A DNA stretch of 64,000 nucleotides, taken from assembly GCA_029706075.1 (NCBI GenBank), contig JAINUG010000132.1:940001-1004000 (forward strand). The letters run 5' to 3'. Every line of letters starts with the position of its first letter. Positions within the stretch are counted from its first letter, which is position 1. The notes beneath the pieces were generated by a model, which was given only the letters and a program-made list of their open reading frames with translations, had not been told where the DNA came from and searched no databases. Positions 1 to 10,144 of this stretch are shown in pieces. The stretch comes from Aldrovandia affinis (Eukaryota > Chordata > Actinopteri > Notacanthiformes > Halosauridae). The position numbers were made by a program, and so were the translations under genes.

Positions 1-780
1 TTTGGATTTTACCTCCGAATGTCTTGTTTGTGTGAACATGGGACATGTTGCCCATGTTATTATAGATAATATATCATACATGGATCAATAAGCATTTCTG
101 AATAGATCAAAAATGAGCATACTTCATGTGTGTTGAACATACATTTTTATTACTTTGTATGTCTAGTTTTGCAAAGTTTCTGCATAGGGATTGAACGTTC
201 GGTTGTTTGTGTTCATATAAACAACTGAAACAAAGATTATGACAATTATTTATTTTATTCTATGCATTCAATAACGGACCTTAAAATTTTACTCTTTAGA
301 TGTCCATGTATTTTGTATTAAATAATGTGCCATATCTAGCCCACTGCATGGGTGTATTTCAAATTCACAAAGTGTGCCTTAAATCCATGCTGTATATCCA
401 TGTTTTATATATATATATATACATATATATGAAATCAGAAACAATTGATAAAACATTTAAGTTTTAACCTTTTGAAATATTATCTAATATCTAAATATTT
501 GTGTATATATATATTGTTGCTGTTATTATTATGTGCTCTGATGTATGTCGTTATTACAAAGACATGTGGTCATCTTTTTAACACTTTTTAGTCTACATAT
601 CTTGAGTAGGATATGTTAGCTACTTATTGGTTTGAGTTCCATCCGGAATATTTACCACCGAGTCGTTTGCTAATTAGCTACAACTCCTTAGGATGCGCAT
701 TGTATAGTTATTATTGATCGTGAGGGATGAAAACATGTTTGTTTCCCAGCACAATTGTAGCCTCGCTAGCTAACGTTGGC
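1..780. other. AT-rich upstream intergenic DNA
   Basis: No gene or recognisable repeat family is seen. The stretch is AT-rich and holds a short TA-dinucleotide run at about 406-430. It lies upstream of the microRNA host-gene promoter. Confidence 0.5.
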
Positions 781-799
781 TAACTCTTTTTTTGGATTG

Positions 800-2350
800 G
801 CTGGACGGTGAAGATCGGAAGTAGTTTATGTATGCTAATGAGGACTTGGGCTTGTAGATATTTACGTTCAGCGGGAGCCGCCCTTCATTCACGCACATGG
901 TTAAATGCTGGCTACGTTCGCGCCACTTTCGCAATTTTACTACGATTTACTAACTCCGGCAGAAGCGAAATACCAACGCCTATGGGCGTGATGCTTGTAG
1001 CGTAGATGAGCCACAACGCGAATTAAAAGTTTATATCTAGTTTTTTTTTCCAGATTTGCCCTGAGCAGTGACAGTAAACGGTAAGTCTGTGTGTGCAAGT
1101 GAGTGAAGATGGTGGATTTCGCGAGTGTCTTACCACGGCGCATGTTATTGACAAGGAACCTGTTAGATTTTCCTGGGGGACGGGGAGGGAAGTGTGAAAT
1201 TAGCCTTTATTAATTTCAAAAGTGTGATTGGGTAGTTCGTTTGTGTTAATTTCGGGGCGATGGGCTTTGAAATGACGAATTTGATGATAAAAACAATGTG
1301 CTGTAGAGGCGCATGGCAGCCCTGTCCTCCTCCATAGTTATTAGAATGAGGGAGATTTGAAAAATCTGCTGCTGGTTTCCACTGCAGTGCCCCTCAACTC
1401 CTACTGTACACGGGCAGCTGTACGCCAGTTCTTAATCTTTGGACGTGTAGATCGCAGAACGGCACATCGGGCAGGCTATGGCGATGCGTTAAGTTCGGGT
1501 TTAAAGTTAGTTTTCTGCACTCCGCGCGATGTGCAGTGGTGTGTGAGTTAAAGTGCCTCCAGAACAAAGCAGCGCAGCGCAGCACATGGGGCAGCTGCAG
1601 GCCGCACGGTGTGGCTAGCGTAGTAGTGGTGGGCTAGCCGTCTGAAATGTCGCCGGGGTTTCAGAAAACCACCCCACGGCGTCTAGTATTTGTGTGCCGT
1701 ATTATGCTTCTCCTTAGCCATTTTTAATTAAAAGTTGAATTTGAATCGGCGAACGCGAACAATGCGGAAAGGGCCACAGGCCGGCTGGTGGCTAATTAGC
1801 TAGCCAGCTAACGTTACATTTGTCCCCGCCTGTTACCAAGCTAGTCAACCACAGCTAGGGCGTATGTGTGTTAACAAATTAAGTATTTTTGGCTTTGTAT
1901 AATTACGTAATGACCAACTAGCTCCTATTACGTTGGCTATTTGGCTTCTTGAAACATTGGCTTGTTGCTAGCTAGCGAGTAGTGCATGCTTTGTATGATT
2001 TCACTAACGTTGGCATGCTAACTAACTTAGCTATGCTATAGTACTATGGGAGGAGGGGGGATGGCCAGTTGTCTATCTAACGTTAACCGCTATAGTTCAC
2101 TTTAGAGCAGAGCCTATCCTCCGCTCTTTTATGTTTAAGTGGGAATAAGTTGTGACAATCTGTGCCCTTCACAGTCGAAATCAGTCGGCTAGCTAGTCTT
2201 CTCAAAACGTTTTGTGCGAAAGGCTGAGCTTTGCGGACTCTACGGCGCCATGTTAGAGAGCGGGGCGGTGGGGGAGGGGTGAGCACGGAGCGCTTCGACG
2301 CAGCGCGCATGCGCGGGGACTCACCGACGAGGCGGCTCGCAAGCTGCGTA
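800..2350 (+). promoter_or_regulatory. Probable promoter region of the miR-17-92 host gene
   Basis: CpG dinucleotides become frequent from about 800 onward, notably at 1430-1640 and most densely at 2220-2345, unlike the AT-rich DNA on either side. The densest part contains G-rich boxes near 2260-2280 and a palindromic GCGCATGCGC motif. In other vertebrates the miR-17-92 host gene starts in a CpG island a few kilobases or less upstream of mir-17; here the island ends about 0.9 kb upstream. The transcription start cannot be fixed from sequence alone. The small ORFs across this stretch show no protein family and are probably chance. Confidence 0.55.
2305..2314. promoter_or_regulatory. NRF1-type palindromic site (GCGCATGCGC)
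   Basis: A perfect 10-bp palindrome matching the NRF1 consensus sits in the most CpG-dense part of the putative promoter, about 0.9 kb upstream of mir-17. Such sites are typical of CpG-island promoters. The motif is seen directly; binding is inferred. Confidence 0.45.
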
Positions 2351-2663
2351 TGTCATTCAACTTTTAAATCCATGCGCCCGAGAACTTCCTTGCCGAGTCT
2401 TTAATACATTTTGCGCGTTTTAGATATGGCTGTATATTTTTGTGTATTAAGTTGATCTTCAAAACCTTACTTTCTGTGTCATTGTTTGACCCGGCAGTGA
2501 CCTGCAGTTTTTTTTCTTTGCCGTGCGCCCCTCAGTGTTCTGTGAAAGAATTAAGACCATGATCCAGAAACGTGGTGCGCACCATGAGGCACCCTTACGA
2601 CTGTTTACCGATTGCGTTACGGGAAATTACGCCTCTGACCCGTTTAATACGGATTCCCATTCG

Positions 2664-2669
2664 CACGTG
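2664..2669. promoter_or_regulatory. Canonical E-box CACGTG upstream of mir-17
   Basis: A perfect CACGTG lies 0.56 kb upstream of the mir-17 mature sequence, in the context GCACGTGC. MYC is known to activate the mammalian miR-17-92 gene through E-boxes upstream of the hairpins. Whether this site is the counterpart is inference. Confidence 0.4.
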
Positions 2670-3212
2670 CTCCGTTAATAAAGGTCTGTGGGTACTTTTT
2701 GTCCGCACTTATTTTCATGTGAATTTGCCCCCTCCCGTGTAGGTTCCGATAAGAAAATTGCTGTGGTAAGTAGATTCTACAATTGATCTCCTGGATGAAA
2801 CGTTGGCTAGGTAATGTTAACGAGACTTGTATTTTCACAGAATATCTTGTAATTCAAATGTACAGGATCTATGACTTAATGCACATCTAAAATGTAATTC
2901 CCATAAACAGTATGGTTAAATTTATATAAAACTGGGGGGGGATGTCATGCTAGGTAGTTTTGACTAAATTTTTCAATGTGTATTTTCAGGAAAACAAAAA
3001 GATGAGCGACTCCACTGACACAGAAAATGTAATATGTTCATTTTTTTGATGAGGGGGGTTAACATGGCTTGAACCCTTACTTCCTTTGTTTGCATGGTCT
3101 CTTCCAGAAATTGACACAAGATATCCTTCTGGCCTGAAGTCTGCATACGCCTGCATCACTCTGCGCTCCGTTTCCAGACATTACGCGGACAAGAATTACT
3201 GTCAGGACCTTA

Positions 3213-3298
3213 CGTCACTGTAGTGTCAAAGTGCTTACAGTGCAGGTAGTAATATGGAATATCTACTGCAGTGAAGGCACTTCTAGCCCTACTTTGAT
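3213..3298 (+). ncRNA. mir17: mir-17 hairpin
   Basis: The 5p mature sequence is at 3227-3249, beginning CAAAGTGCTTACAG (seed AAAGTGC) and identical, from memory, to vertebrate miR-17-5p. The 3p strand is at 3265-3286, beginning ACTGCAGTGAAGGCAC. The arms pair around a short AT-rich loop (3250-3264). It is the first hairpin of the cluster. The 3p strand ends TTCTAG rather than the human TTGTAG. Confidence 0.97.
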
Positions 3299-3350
3299 CC
3301 CCATGAACGCTCCTGTTGGACGTCGCCAGCTCTGGCTCTTGACTCGTGCT

Positions 3351-3421
3351 TGTGCTAAGGTGCATCTAGTGCAGATAGTGAAATAGACTAGCACCTACTG
3401 CCCTAAGTGCTCCTTCTGGCA
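3351..3421 (+). ncRNA. mir18a: mir-18a hairpin
   Basis: The 5p mature sequence at 3356-3378 begins TAAGGTGCATCTAG (seed AAGGTGC), matching vertebrate miR-18a. The 3p strand at 3397-3419 begins ACTGCCCTAAGTGC. The hairpin starts about 50 bases after mir-17. The upper loop (3379-3396) resembles the human one, a region through which hnRNP A1 promotes mir-18a processing in mammals. Confidence 0.97.
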
Positions 3422-3481
3422 TAAGGGCCGTAACTCGCATCACATGTGGCTTGGCGGACCTTTTTTCTTATTTCTATTATC

Positions 3482-3503
3482 TTTTTTTTTTTTTTTTTTT
3501 TTT
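3482..3503 (+). repeat. T22 homopolymer abutting pre-mir-19a
   Basis: Twenty-two consecutive T end one base before the pre-mir-19a stem. In the transcript this is a U tract. It lies opposite an A14 tract downstream of the same hairpin (3627-3640). Confidence 0.95.
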
Positions 3504-3585
3504 GCGGTTCTCTGTTAGTTTTGCATAGTTGCACTACAAGAAAAATTGAGTTGTGCAAATCTATGCAAAACTGATGGTGGCCTGC
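3504..3585 (+). ncRNA. mir19a: mir-19a hairpin
   Basis: The guide strand is the 3p arm at 3552-3574, beginning TGTGCAAATCTATG (seed GTGCAAA). The 5p arm at 3517-3538 begins AGTTTTGCATAGTTG. The base of the stem (GCGGTTCTCTGTT pairing with the region ending GGTGGCCTGC) closely resembles the human precursor. It is flanked by a T22 tract and by a C4A2 repeat with an A14 run, both unusual for this tightly packed cluster. Confidence 0.97.
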
Positions 3586-3603
3586 TTTATCCTTCGCTTT
3601 TCT

Positions 3604-3640
3604 CCCCCAACCCCAACCCCAACCCCAAAAAAAAAAAAAA
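3604..3640 (+). repeat. (CCCCAA)n tract followed by A14
   Basis: Four C-runs of 4-5 bases separated by AA (3604-3626) are followed by fourteen A (3627-3640). The minus strand therefore has four regularly spaced G-runs able to form a G-quadruplex. It lies between mir-19a and mir-20a. Confidence 0.95.
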
Positions 3641-3764
3641 GAATAAAATAAAATTGGGAGTTTTCACAGGGATGTGGCTGCACCAATGGTTCTGGAAAGG
3701 CTCTGGAAATTGAGCTAACGTTTGGTTGAAACTCCACAATCGGATGATCTTGTAAATATGTTTC

Positions 3765-3838
3765 AGCAGTATTAAAGTGCTTATAGTGCAGGTAGTTTTT
3801 AGTCATCTACTGCAGTATGAGCACTTGAAGTACTTCTA
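3765..3838 (+). ncRNA. mir20a: mir-20a hairpin
   Basis: The 5p guide at 3773-3795 begins TAAAGTGCTTATAG (seed AAAGTGC, miR-17 family). The 3p strand at 3809-3830 begins ACTGCAGTATGAGC. Stem and loop (GTTTTTAGTCA) closely resemble other vertebrate mir-20a precursors. Confidence 0.97.
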
Positions 3839-3883
3839 GATATGTGCATCGGAGTCGAACGCTGCCGTGGTTTGTCTTTCCCT

Positions 3884-3966
3884 CACTGGCCTCTGGTCAG
3901 TTTTGCTGGTTTGCATTCAGCTTTAACACTGCTGTGCAAATCCATGCAAAACTGAACATAGCAGTG
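3884..3966 (+). ncRNA. mir19b: mir-19b hairpin
   Basis: The 3p guide at 3933-3955 begins TGTGCAAATCCATG and shares the miR-19 seed GTGCAAA. The 5p arm at 3899-3921 begins AGTTTTGCTGGTTTGC. The outer stem pairs CACTG at 3884-3888 with CAGTG at 3962-3966. Confidence 0.96.
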
Positions 3967-3996
3967 CATTTCTCCCATTGAATCTTCAAGCAGTCT

Positions 3997-4076
3997 CTTT
4001 CTGTGCAGGTTGGGATGCGTAGCAATGCTGTACACTGGTCAGGTATTGCACTTGTCCCGGCCTGTTCAGGACTGAG
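3997..4076 (+). ncRNA. mir92a: mir-92a hairpin
   Basis: The 3p guide at 4044-4065 begins TATTGCACTTGTCCC (seed ATTGCAC). The 5p arm at 4007-4029 begins AGGTTGGGATGCG. It is the last hairpin of the cluster and begins 31 bases after mir-19b. In mammals mir-92a sits at the core of the folded cluster RNA. Confidence 0.97.
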
Positions 4077-4224
4077 GGAATGGGCTACTGCTTGACATTC
4101 TGCTCTCCTGTAATGGTGATGCTTGTTGGTCAATTGTTCTGAATTTTGGTGTGCAAATGCTTCAGACAAGAAAAGCCTAAAGTAATGTATGTTTTTCCCA
4201 CATGGACTGTTCGAATTGATCTTT

Positions 4225-4236
4225 AATAAAAATAAA
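4225..4236 (+). terminator. Candidate poly(A) signals of the host transcript
   Basis: Two adjacent AATAAA hexamers lie 160 bases after mir-92a, followed by a TTTTCTTT and GTGTGT-rich stretch as expected of a downstream cleavage element. Vertebrate miR-17-92 transcripts end shortly after mir-92a, which fits. Actual cleavage is not shown. Confidence 0.5.
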
Positions 4237-4249
4237 ACGTTTTCTTTCA

Positions 4250-7200
4250 ACTGTGTGTATTGAAATTGGAAGTGTTGTCCTCAAAGGTTTACAGAGCTTT
4301 GATGTTTTTGTTATAATTAACATAGAAAATGAAATGTTTACCAGAAAACCACATTACCCAAGATTTCAAGATTTCAAAAGAGTAACAGATCAACAGCATA
4401 CTGTACCATGCTATTTAGACATCTTAATGATGACCAATTTGACTATTTATCCAGTAAATCATGCATCTACAGTATTCAGCTGTTTGAAGCCTATATAGGT
4501 GGAGTTTGAGCACAGCATTTACCACCTATTCGGGCAGATTGCTGTAAACTTTGTGGAGTGAAAAGCTGTCTAATTGAACTGGAAGACATTCTAAATTGGT
4601 GATCTGTTTCCAGTGAATGAATGAATGTTTACTCAAATCGCTCACCCTTTGTGTGCTGTGCATTGAATACATTATTTTTAATTTGATGTTCTTCAGTGTG
4701 GTCAGTCACTCTTCACATTGAACTAGTGATCCAATGCAAGTAAGATGTAGGAAATCTTGCCAAAGTTCTAATCCCCACATTGATAAAACTACAGGGTACG
4801 TTACGGTTTCTCAAATGACCTGCCTATGCTTCCTTGAGTGCTATAGTTTGTGAACTTGTTTACATTTTTATGAATGAATGTTAATAACTGAATGTTAACT
4901 CATCTGTTCAACTCCAAATAGTGCAATGTTCATTTTTAAGCTACAGAACTAGTCAGAATTGGCAAGATTCTAGTCAAATCCAAATTAACAGTCTTGAATG
5001 TGTTTATAGAATGGAACATCTTGATTGTCCTCAAGTTATAAAAGTGTTCTGTGTATAAACGTAACCCACCATCTTAATCAGCTCGCTATGTACAAATGAA
5101 AAGATTACAATTCGTTGTAATGGGCAATGAGCAGGTGACCTTGAAAAGGTTTCTTTGGGGGCGATTCTGCTTAGTGATTTCTTCTCACCAAGTGTGTTGG
5201 CCTTCTACTTACTGGGCAGCAGTGTAAGTTAGTGGCAAAGTAATTAAGTTTATACATTTGTTGAGTGATTCGCTAATGGGAGCAACTGTTGTAATCTTAC
5301 TTTGCTTGAATTGCATCCATAAATGCTTAGCTGTAAGAATGGGTAAGGCTTTTACATGGGGAAAATAAAAATAAAAAAGTATGAAGTATGTGAAGATGCT
5401 AAGGTAATAACCTTTGGTAACCTTTGTATTTTAAGGGAATGTAAGGGGCATTCAACTCAGTGTGTTTGTGTGTGAAATTGCCCATCATTATGAAAACTAC
5501 AGTTCAGAACATTTTTACCTTGAAAAGAAAATCTGAAGCACTCAATAATTGATAAGATTCAAAGATTCAAAGCAACTGAACATTTCAAAGCAGCTGAACG
5601 CTTGGTTCCCTAGCCCAGGTGTTCTAACAAGCTAAGGGAGTTGGTGCATCACTTTGGTGAGGTTAACTGTCGGACAAATGCGTTCGTAGAAGAACAAAAA
5701 ATAAAACGTTAATTGAGATGACATTGATGGCTGCTGAGGGACGATGTTGTTGAACAGATGACTTCACTTCTCCCGCATGGACTTAATAGGATTGAAGTAA
5801 GCCAATCTCCTCTGTACCTCTGCCTGCACTGTAGGTGAATGTGCACCGCTACCATGATTAGTAAGTGATTATGTAAATGATGGGAGTTGCTTTAATGGGT
5901 GCGCTGGGGTCCTGGGCTTGTCTGCCAATATTCATACTGGATGCATGTGCCAATTAGAACGTTGGGGAAAATATTAATTAAGCAGGGTACTATCCGATCA
6001 TTAGATATCAACGTTGGTACTGCACGTTTAACGTCCTAACGATGTGAGCGAGCCACATGCCAAACTTTTGGTTAGACACAGTTATTTAATATGAAGATTC
6101 ATCTTGTAGACTGGGATTTTCTTGTAACGATATGTTTCTACATGAATCATTTTCATTTGACCGCTAAATGTTTTGTAAGAGGCAAGAACATTTAAGACCG
6201 TTATACAAAGTTAAGAAAAATGGGTTGCAGTTGTATTGAATCAGAATATAGACCAGGTCATGTGATGCAAAATGAATTCCCAAACCTGTGGTGTTTCCCC
6301 CACAGTCCGGCAGCATCACTTGTGAATTTAAATATGTAAAGTGGTACAGAACATGGAATGCTCTCCTTGTGTATTGAAGGGTTGCTTAACATTTGCCGTT
6401 AGCCTTGAACCACTGGACAAATAATTGTGCTTTACATAAATGTAGAGTGCATTTACATTTAAGTAATTGTGCAGAGATGCTAAATTGCTTGTTGCTGCTT
6501 GCCTTGATGCGCATGTCTACATACCATTGATTTTCACGATTTAATGAGCTTATATTTGCATAATATAAGTGATGTCACTGAAGTCAAGATAAGACATTTA
6601 TTTTGATTGGAAGGTTAATGGGAGTGCATTCTATACTAAACTTAAAGAAAAGTGTTATTCTGTAACATTAAGCCACGGTATCCTCAGAAACTAATGAACG
6701 AAAATCAATATGATTAAGAAAATTTTTTACAAAATGTTCAGCAGTTACTTCCGCCAGTGTTCCTTCCTTAACGGCACACCACGAGTTTGGCGAAATGGAA
6801 CAATGTACAAAAGTGATACTTAAATTTGTTACTCAACGTTCAGGACAAAGAGTATTTGATTGAATAGTATGTCTTTGTGGACAATTCGGACAGGAAGGCC
6901 TCTGGGAGCATTTAAATGAGTATCTACAGAGGTTATCGTAGGGACACATTTAAAGTAATTAAAGAAGGGACCGGTCATGCATAATTTACTGCCCAAAAGC
7001 AGTACTGCATGATGCAATGTCGGAGATGGATGTCACGACTATTATGTGGTATGCTATACAAATGTCCCGAATCAGTCAGTAGGCCTACATTATATCAGAT
7101 TGCCTTCGTGGGTTTCAGAATATCTCATCCTATTTCAGTAGGCCTAATAGCCTACACCTTTTGTAAGGTGTAACATTCAGTCTATGTCAATTAAATTATG

Positions 7201-9950
7201 GGCAAGTGCAAAATATAATTTCATGGCCAGCTGCAGAAATATAAAATGATTCATTTGAAATAAAGCATTGACAAGACTTTTGCAAATCTCTGTTGCAAAT
7301 CTTAGTTTATTTTTGGTTCTGTCAAACGGCCATTAGGTACTGATGGCGTTTGTATGTTATTTTATTTCACTTGTATGTTCAAATATTTGCCGTTTCCCAA
7401 AGAGTGCATAAAAGGTAACTTAATATTAAAGGTAAAGATTTCAGAGGTATTATACAGTAAGTGTTTCAAATACAATTCTAACCTAAAATGGCTCATTTCA
7501 GTGAATAACTTGACAAAGGCTTCCACTAAGTAGTCTACATATTTCGTCCAACGTAAAATTATTACGTTGTCATATTGTCATAACTCATTTTAAGGCAGCA
7601 TATTCAGTTCCCCAGCCAGTACAATCTGATGGAATAGGCTGTGGGTAAGTCTTAAACTACTTTATTTGTTACATAATTTGAAGCCATTGAAATTAATGCC
7701 AGTTAAGTCTAAATAAGTTTAATATTTCTGCGTTTTGTTGTGAGCAATACGAGTTGTTTGTAGTAGGCTATTTATATTATGGATTGTTAAAAACATAAGA
7801 TCACATAAGATCAATATTTGGCTAATGTTAAAAGCACTACTGAGCTAGTAATGACTTAATTTTTTAAACTTTATTTCTAAAATAATGTCGAGGCAAACGG
7901 TTTCATATGCAAGTTTTTGATTTGGAAGTTGCTGCTACTCCAGTTAACTTGAAAATCCCTCAGAATATGCCCGCACGATGTCTCTGCTCTCCGCATGTGC
8001 CTTTTCCCCTTGATAAATCTAGTGCAGCCTTCATCGGGGGTGAGTAAATCGCGGGCTGAGGTTCTGCGCCAAACCCACGTCTCACTGGTGGACACTTTAA
8101 TTCTGAGAGCAACAATAGTCCGGATGGTTCGTAATGTTGTCGTGGAATTCATAAGGAAGACCGTCGATTTCAGATGCTGGAGCAGGATACAACGGAGCCA
8201 GCGGTCATTGAACTGAAAAGTGCCAAAATAAACCTAATCGGCGGTTTTATATTTGTTTTTAAGGGATATACAGCCCTATATCGTTCTTGAAATGCGTAGA
8301 CAATGAATGTTTTACAGTTTGGTATGTGTTGATTGTAGCCTACTGGTTTCAGATGAGACATTCCGATTTCTTGCGACGTTCTTGCGAAAATGTTCAAATG
8401 AGGCAGATTGGACTGGTTATATCACTGACCAAGACACATAAAACAGGTAAATGTTGAAACTTTTGCTTCCATTAAAGCAAACTCAGAATTATTTCACAAG
8501 TAAACTTTAACTAGCCTAAGTTCCATATGACACAATTCTACGTGTAAAGTCAGACTAGGACTACGTGAGTATTCGTCTCAGCCTAATTTCTATTGGAAAT
8601 CTAGTCGTTCGAGTCATTATTTTGTTTTAATGGGTCAGAAATCGTTTTCAAAATTGCTTCACTTTGTTTATTTTGTGTCATTTCCAATGCAAAGTCATAC
8701 AACTATCAGTCATGAGGTGAAAGCGTTATTCCTAGTTCCACGGCGCTTTAAATGTGATATTGTGTTCGAGTATGTTTTTGTTGGAAAGATTTTGCAACGA
8801 CTAACCGTAATAGGGGCTATCACGGTCAAGTAGACGTGTTGCCATTTTAGAACATGTTGCAGCGAAAACGTGCAGGTCATTGAATGAGATATTTCTTTCC
8901 TTTCCTTTTATGATACGATAGAACGAAGAAGCATGTTTTAGATGGCATGTAAAATGGGAATGTTAGGCTATAGCCTAGACTACTTTCGTGTTTTATTTCA
9001 GTTTGGTGGTAAAAGACGTTTGGACAGTGGCATTAGACTTTTAAACGGAGACAGCCAGGTTAAGTAGGTACTAGAATGGCAAATTATAATAGGAAGGCTA
9101 TTGTCTCATTCATTAAGCACTTGGAAATGCACTTGATTTCAGAATATATTGGCAGCAATGAGTCGATATTAGTCAGCGATTTTACTCAACATGGAAACAT
9201 GGGGCCAATATATATTTGGATTATTGTCCCTTTTCCCCTTCGAACTATCACCAGTGAATTAGTTGTTGTCTCAGAGACGGCATACATAGTACCCCTTTAA
9301 AGTTTACAGTCTAGATTATTTTAAATTAGTATTCAGAAATGTTTTTACTTGGACGTTGTAGGGTAAAATGTGCACAAAAAGGTGGGAAAAGTCCCGATTT
9401 CAATGTTTTAATTTCAGGCTGTAAGGCAGCAAAAGGTGACCTTTTTGAGATGGTTTGTATAATTTGAAGGGGCACTGTATCTTCCATATACACATGGAAA
9501 ATTGATTCTTACTTTTTCATGGAAAATATTTGCCTATAGTACTAATAATTTGGCCTTAAAGCAACAATGGTTTTGTTCAGAATTCCACTCTGGCCCACTT
9601 AGATTGGATGTTGTTGTAATAAAGTAGAAGGAAAACCTGTCTGTTTGATATATGAACTGATTGCAGTGGTAACTCAGATAACTCTGATTTTTCATTTTCT
9701 TTTGCTTCATATACAAGCAATGATCAAGTTTGACATCTGATCGTTTGTTGCACTGCATACATTGTGAATCTACCAACCTGCCAATCAAGTCAATCTAACA
9801 AACAACTCTGTACCGTCCTTTTCAGCAACCCCTGATTAATGTCATCTGTCAATGTCCAGTGTCATATAGTTGTCATGTATCCACTGTATGCCTAAACATG
9901 ACGACATGAGGTGGTCTTCTCGACACCGATTACGCCTAGTCCTGGTCTAA
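4250..9950. other. Non-coding stretch, no gene recognised
   Basis: This 5.7-kb AT-rich stretch shows no conserved protein, RNA gene or clear repeat family. A slightly CpG-richer patch at 7970-8170 contains a strong GGTGAGTA donor-like string near 8038. It was examined as a possible glypican exon 1, but no convincing signal peptide or cysteine pattern was found. Confidence 0.5.
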
Positions 9951-9959
9951 ATGTCTGTC

Positions 9960-10142
9960 CCTGCATACTATGTTTAGATTGAATCTTCAATGATTTTAAT
10001 GCTTGTATGTACATGTTTCTTTTTAACTAGCTGCCTGCCCAGGGACTACAGATGGAAATTAGCCTCCTTGACTAACTCTGGCACATTTACAGAAATGTTA
10101 TCAATGTGCACTGTCCCTGTCAAATAAATTAATAAATGAAAT
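9960..10142 (+). mobile_element. 3' tail of a non-LTR retrotransposon
   Basis: The run from about 9990 (TGTACATGTTTCTTTTTA) through GCCTGCCCAGGGACTACAG to GTGCACTGTCCCTGTCAAA and AATAAATTAATAAATGAAAT resembles a 3' UTR often seen in fish genomes. It ends in an A-rich tail, so it is plus-oriented. No RT domain is retained. The family name is uncertain. Confidence 0.45.
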
Positions 10143-10144
10143 GA

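Larger units (their letters stand above)
2200..4245 (+). ncRNA. mir17hg: miR-17-92 polycistronic primary transcript (host gene), approximate limits
   Basis: Six microRNA hairpins in the canonical vertebrate order (17, 18a, 19a, 20a, 19b, 92a) lie on the plus strand within about 0.86 kb, so they are expected to be processed from one RNA polymerase II transcript by Drosha and Dicer. The guide strands repress targets through four seed families (miR-17, miR-18, miR-19, miR-92) that act in cell-cycle, apoptosis and developmental control. The 5' limit is placed in the CpG-rich block and the 3' limit after two AATAAA-type signals at 4225-4236. Exon-intron structure upstream of mir-17 was not resolved. 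No long conserved ORF is present, as expected for a non-coding host gene. Confidence 0.75.

Noticed and set aside
3604-3626. Telomere-like C4A2 repeat as an interstitial telomere
   Set aside because: Vertebrate telomeres are CCCTAA, not CCCCAA, and only four units are present, so a telomeric origin is unlikely.
7975-8220. Possible glypican exon 1 with donor GGTGAGTA near 8038
   Set aside because: The local CpG rise and donor are suggestive, but no signal peptide followed by the glypican Cys/Val-Arg pattern could be read in the right phase.
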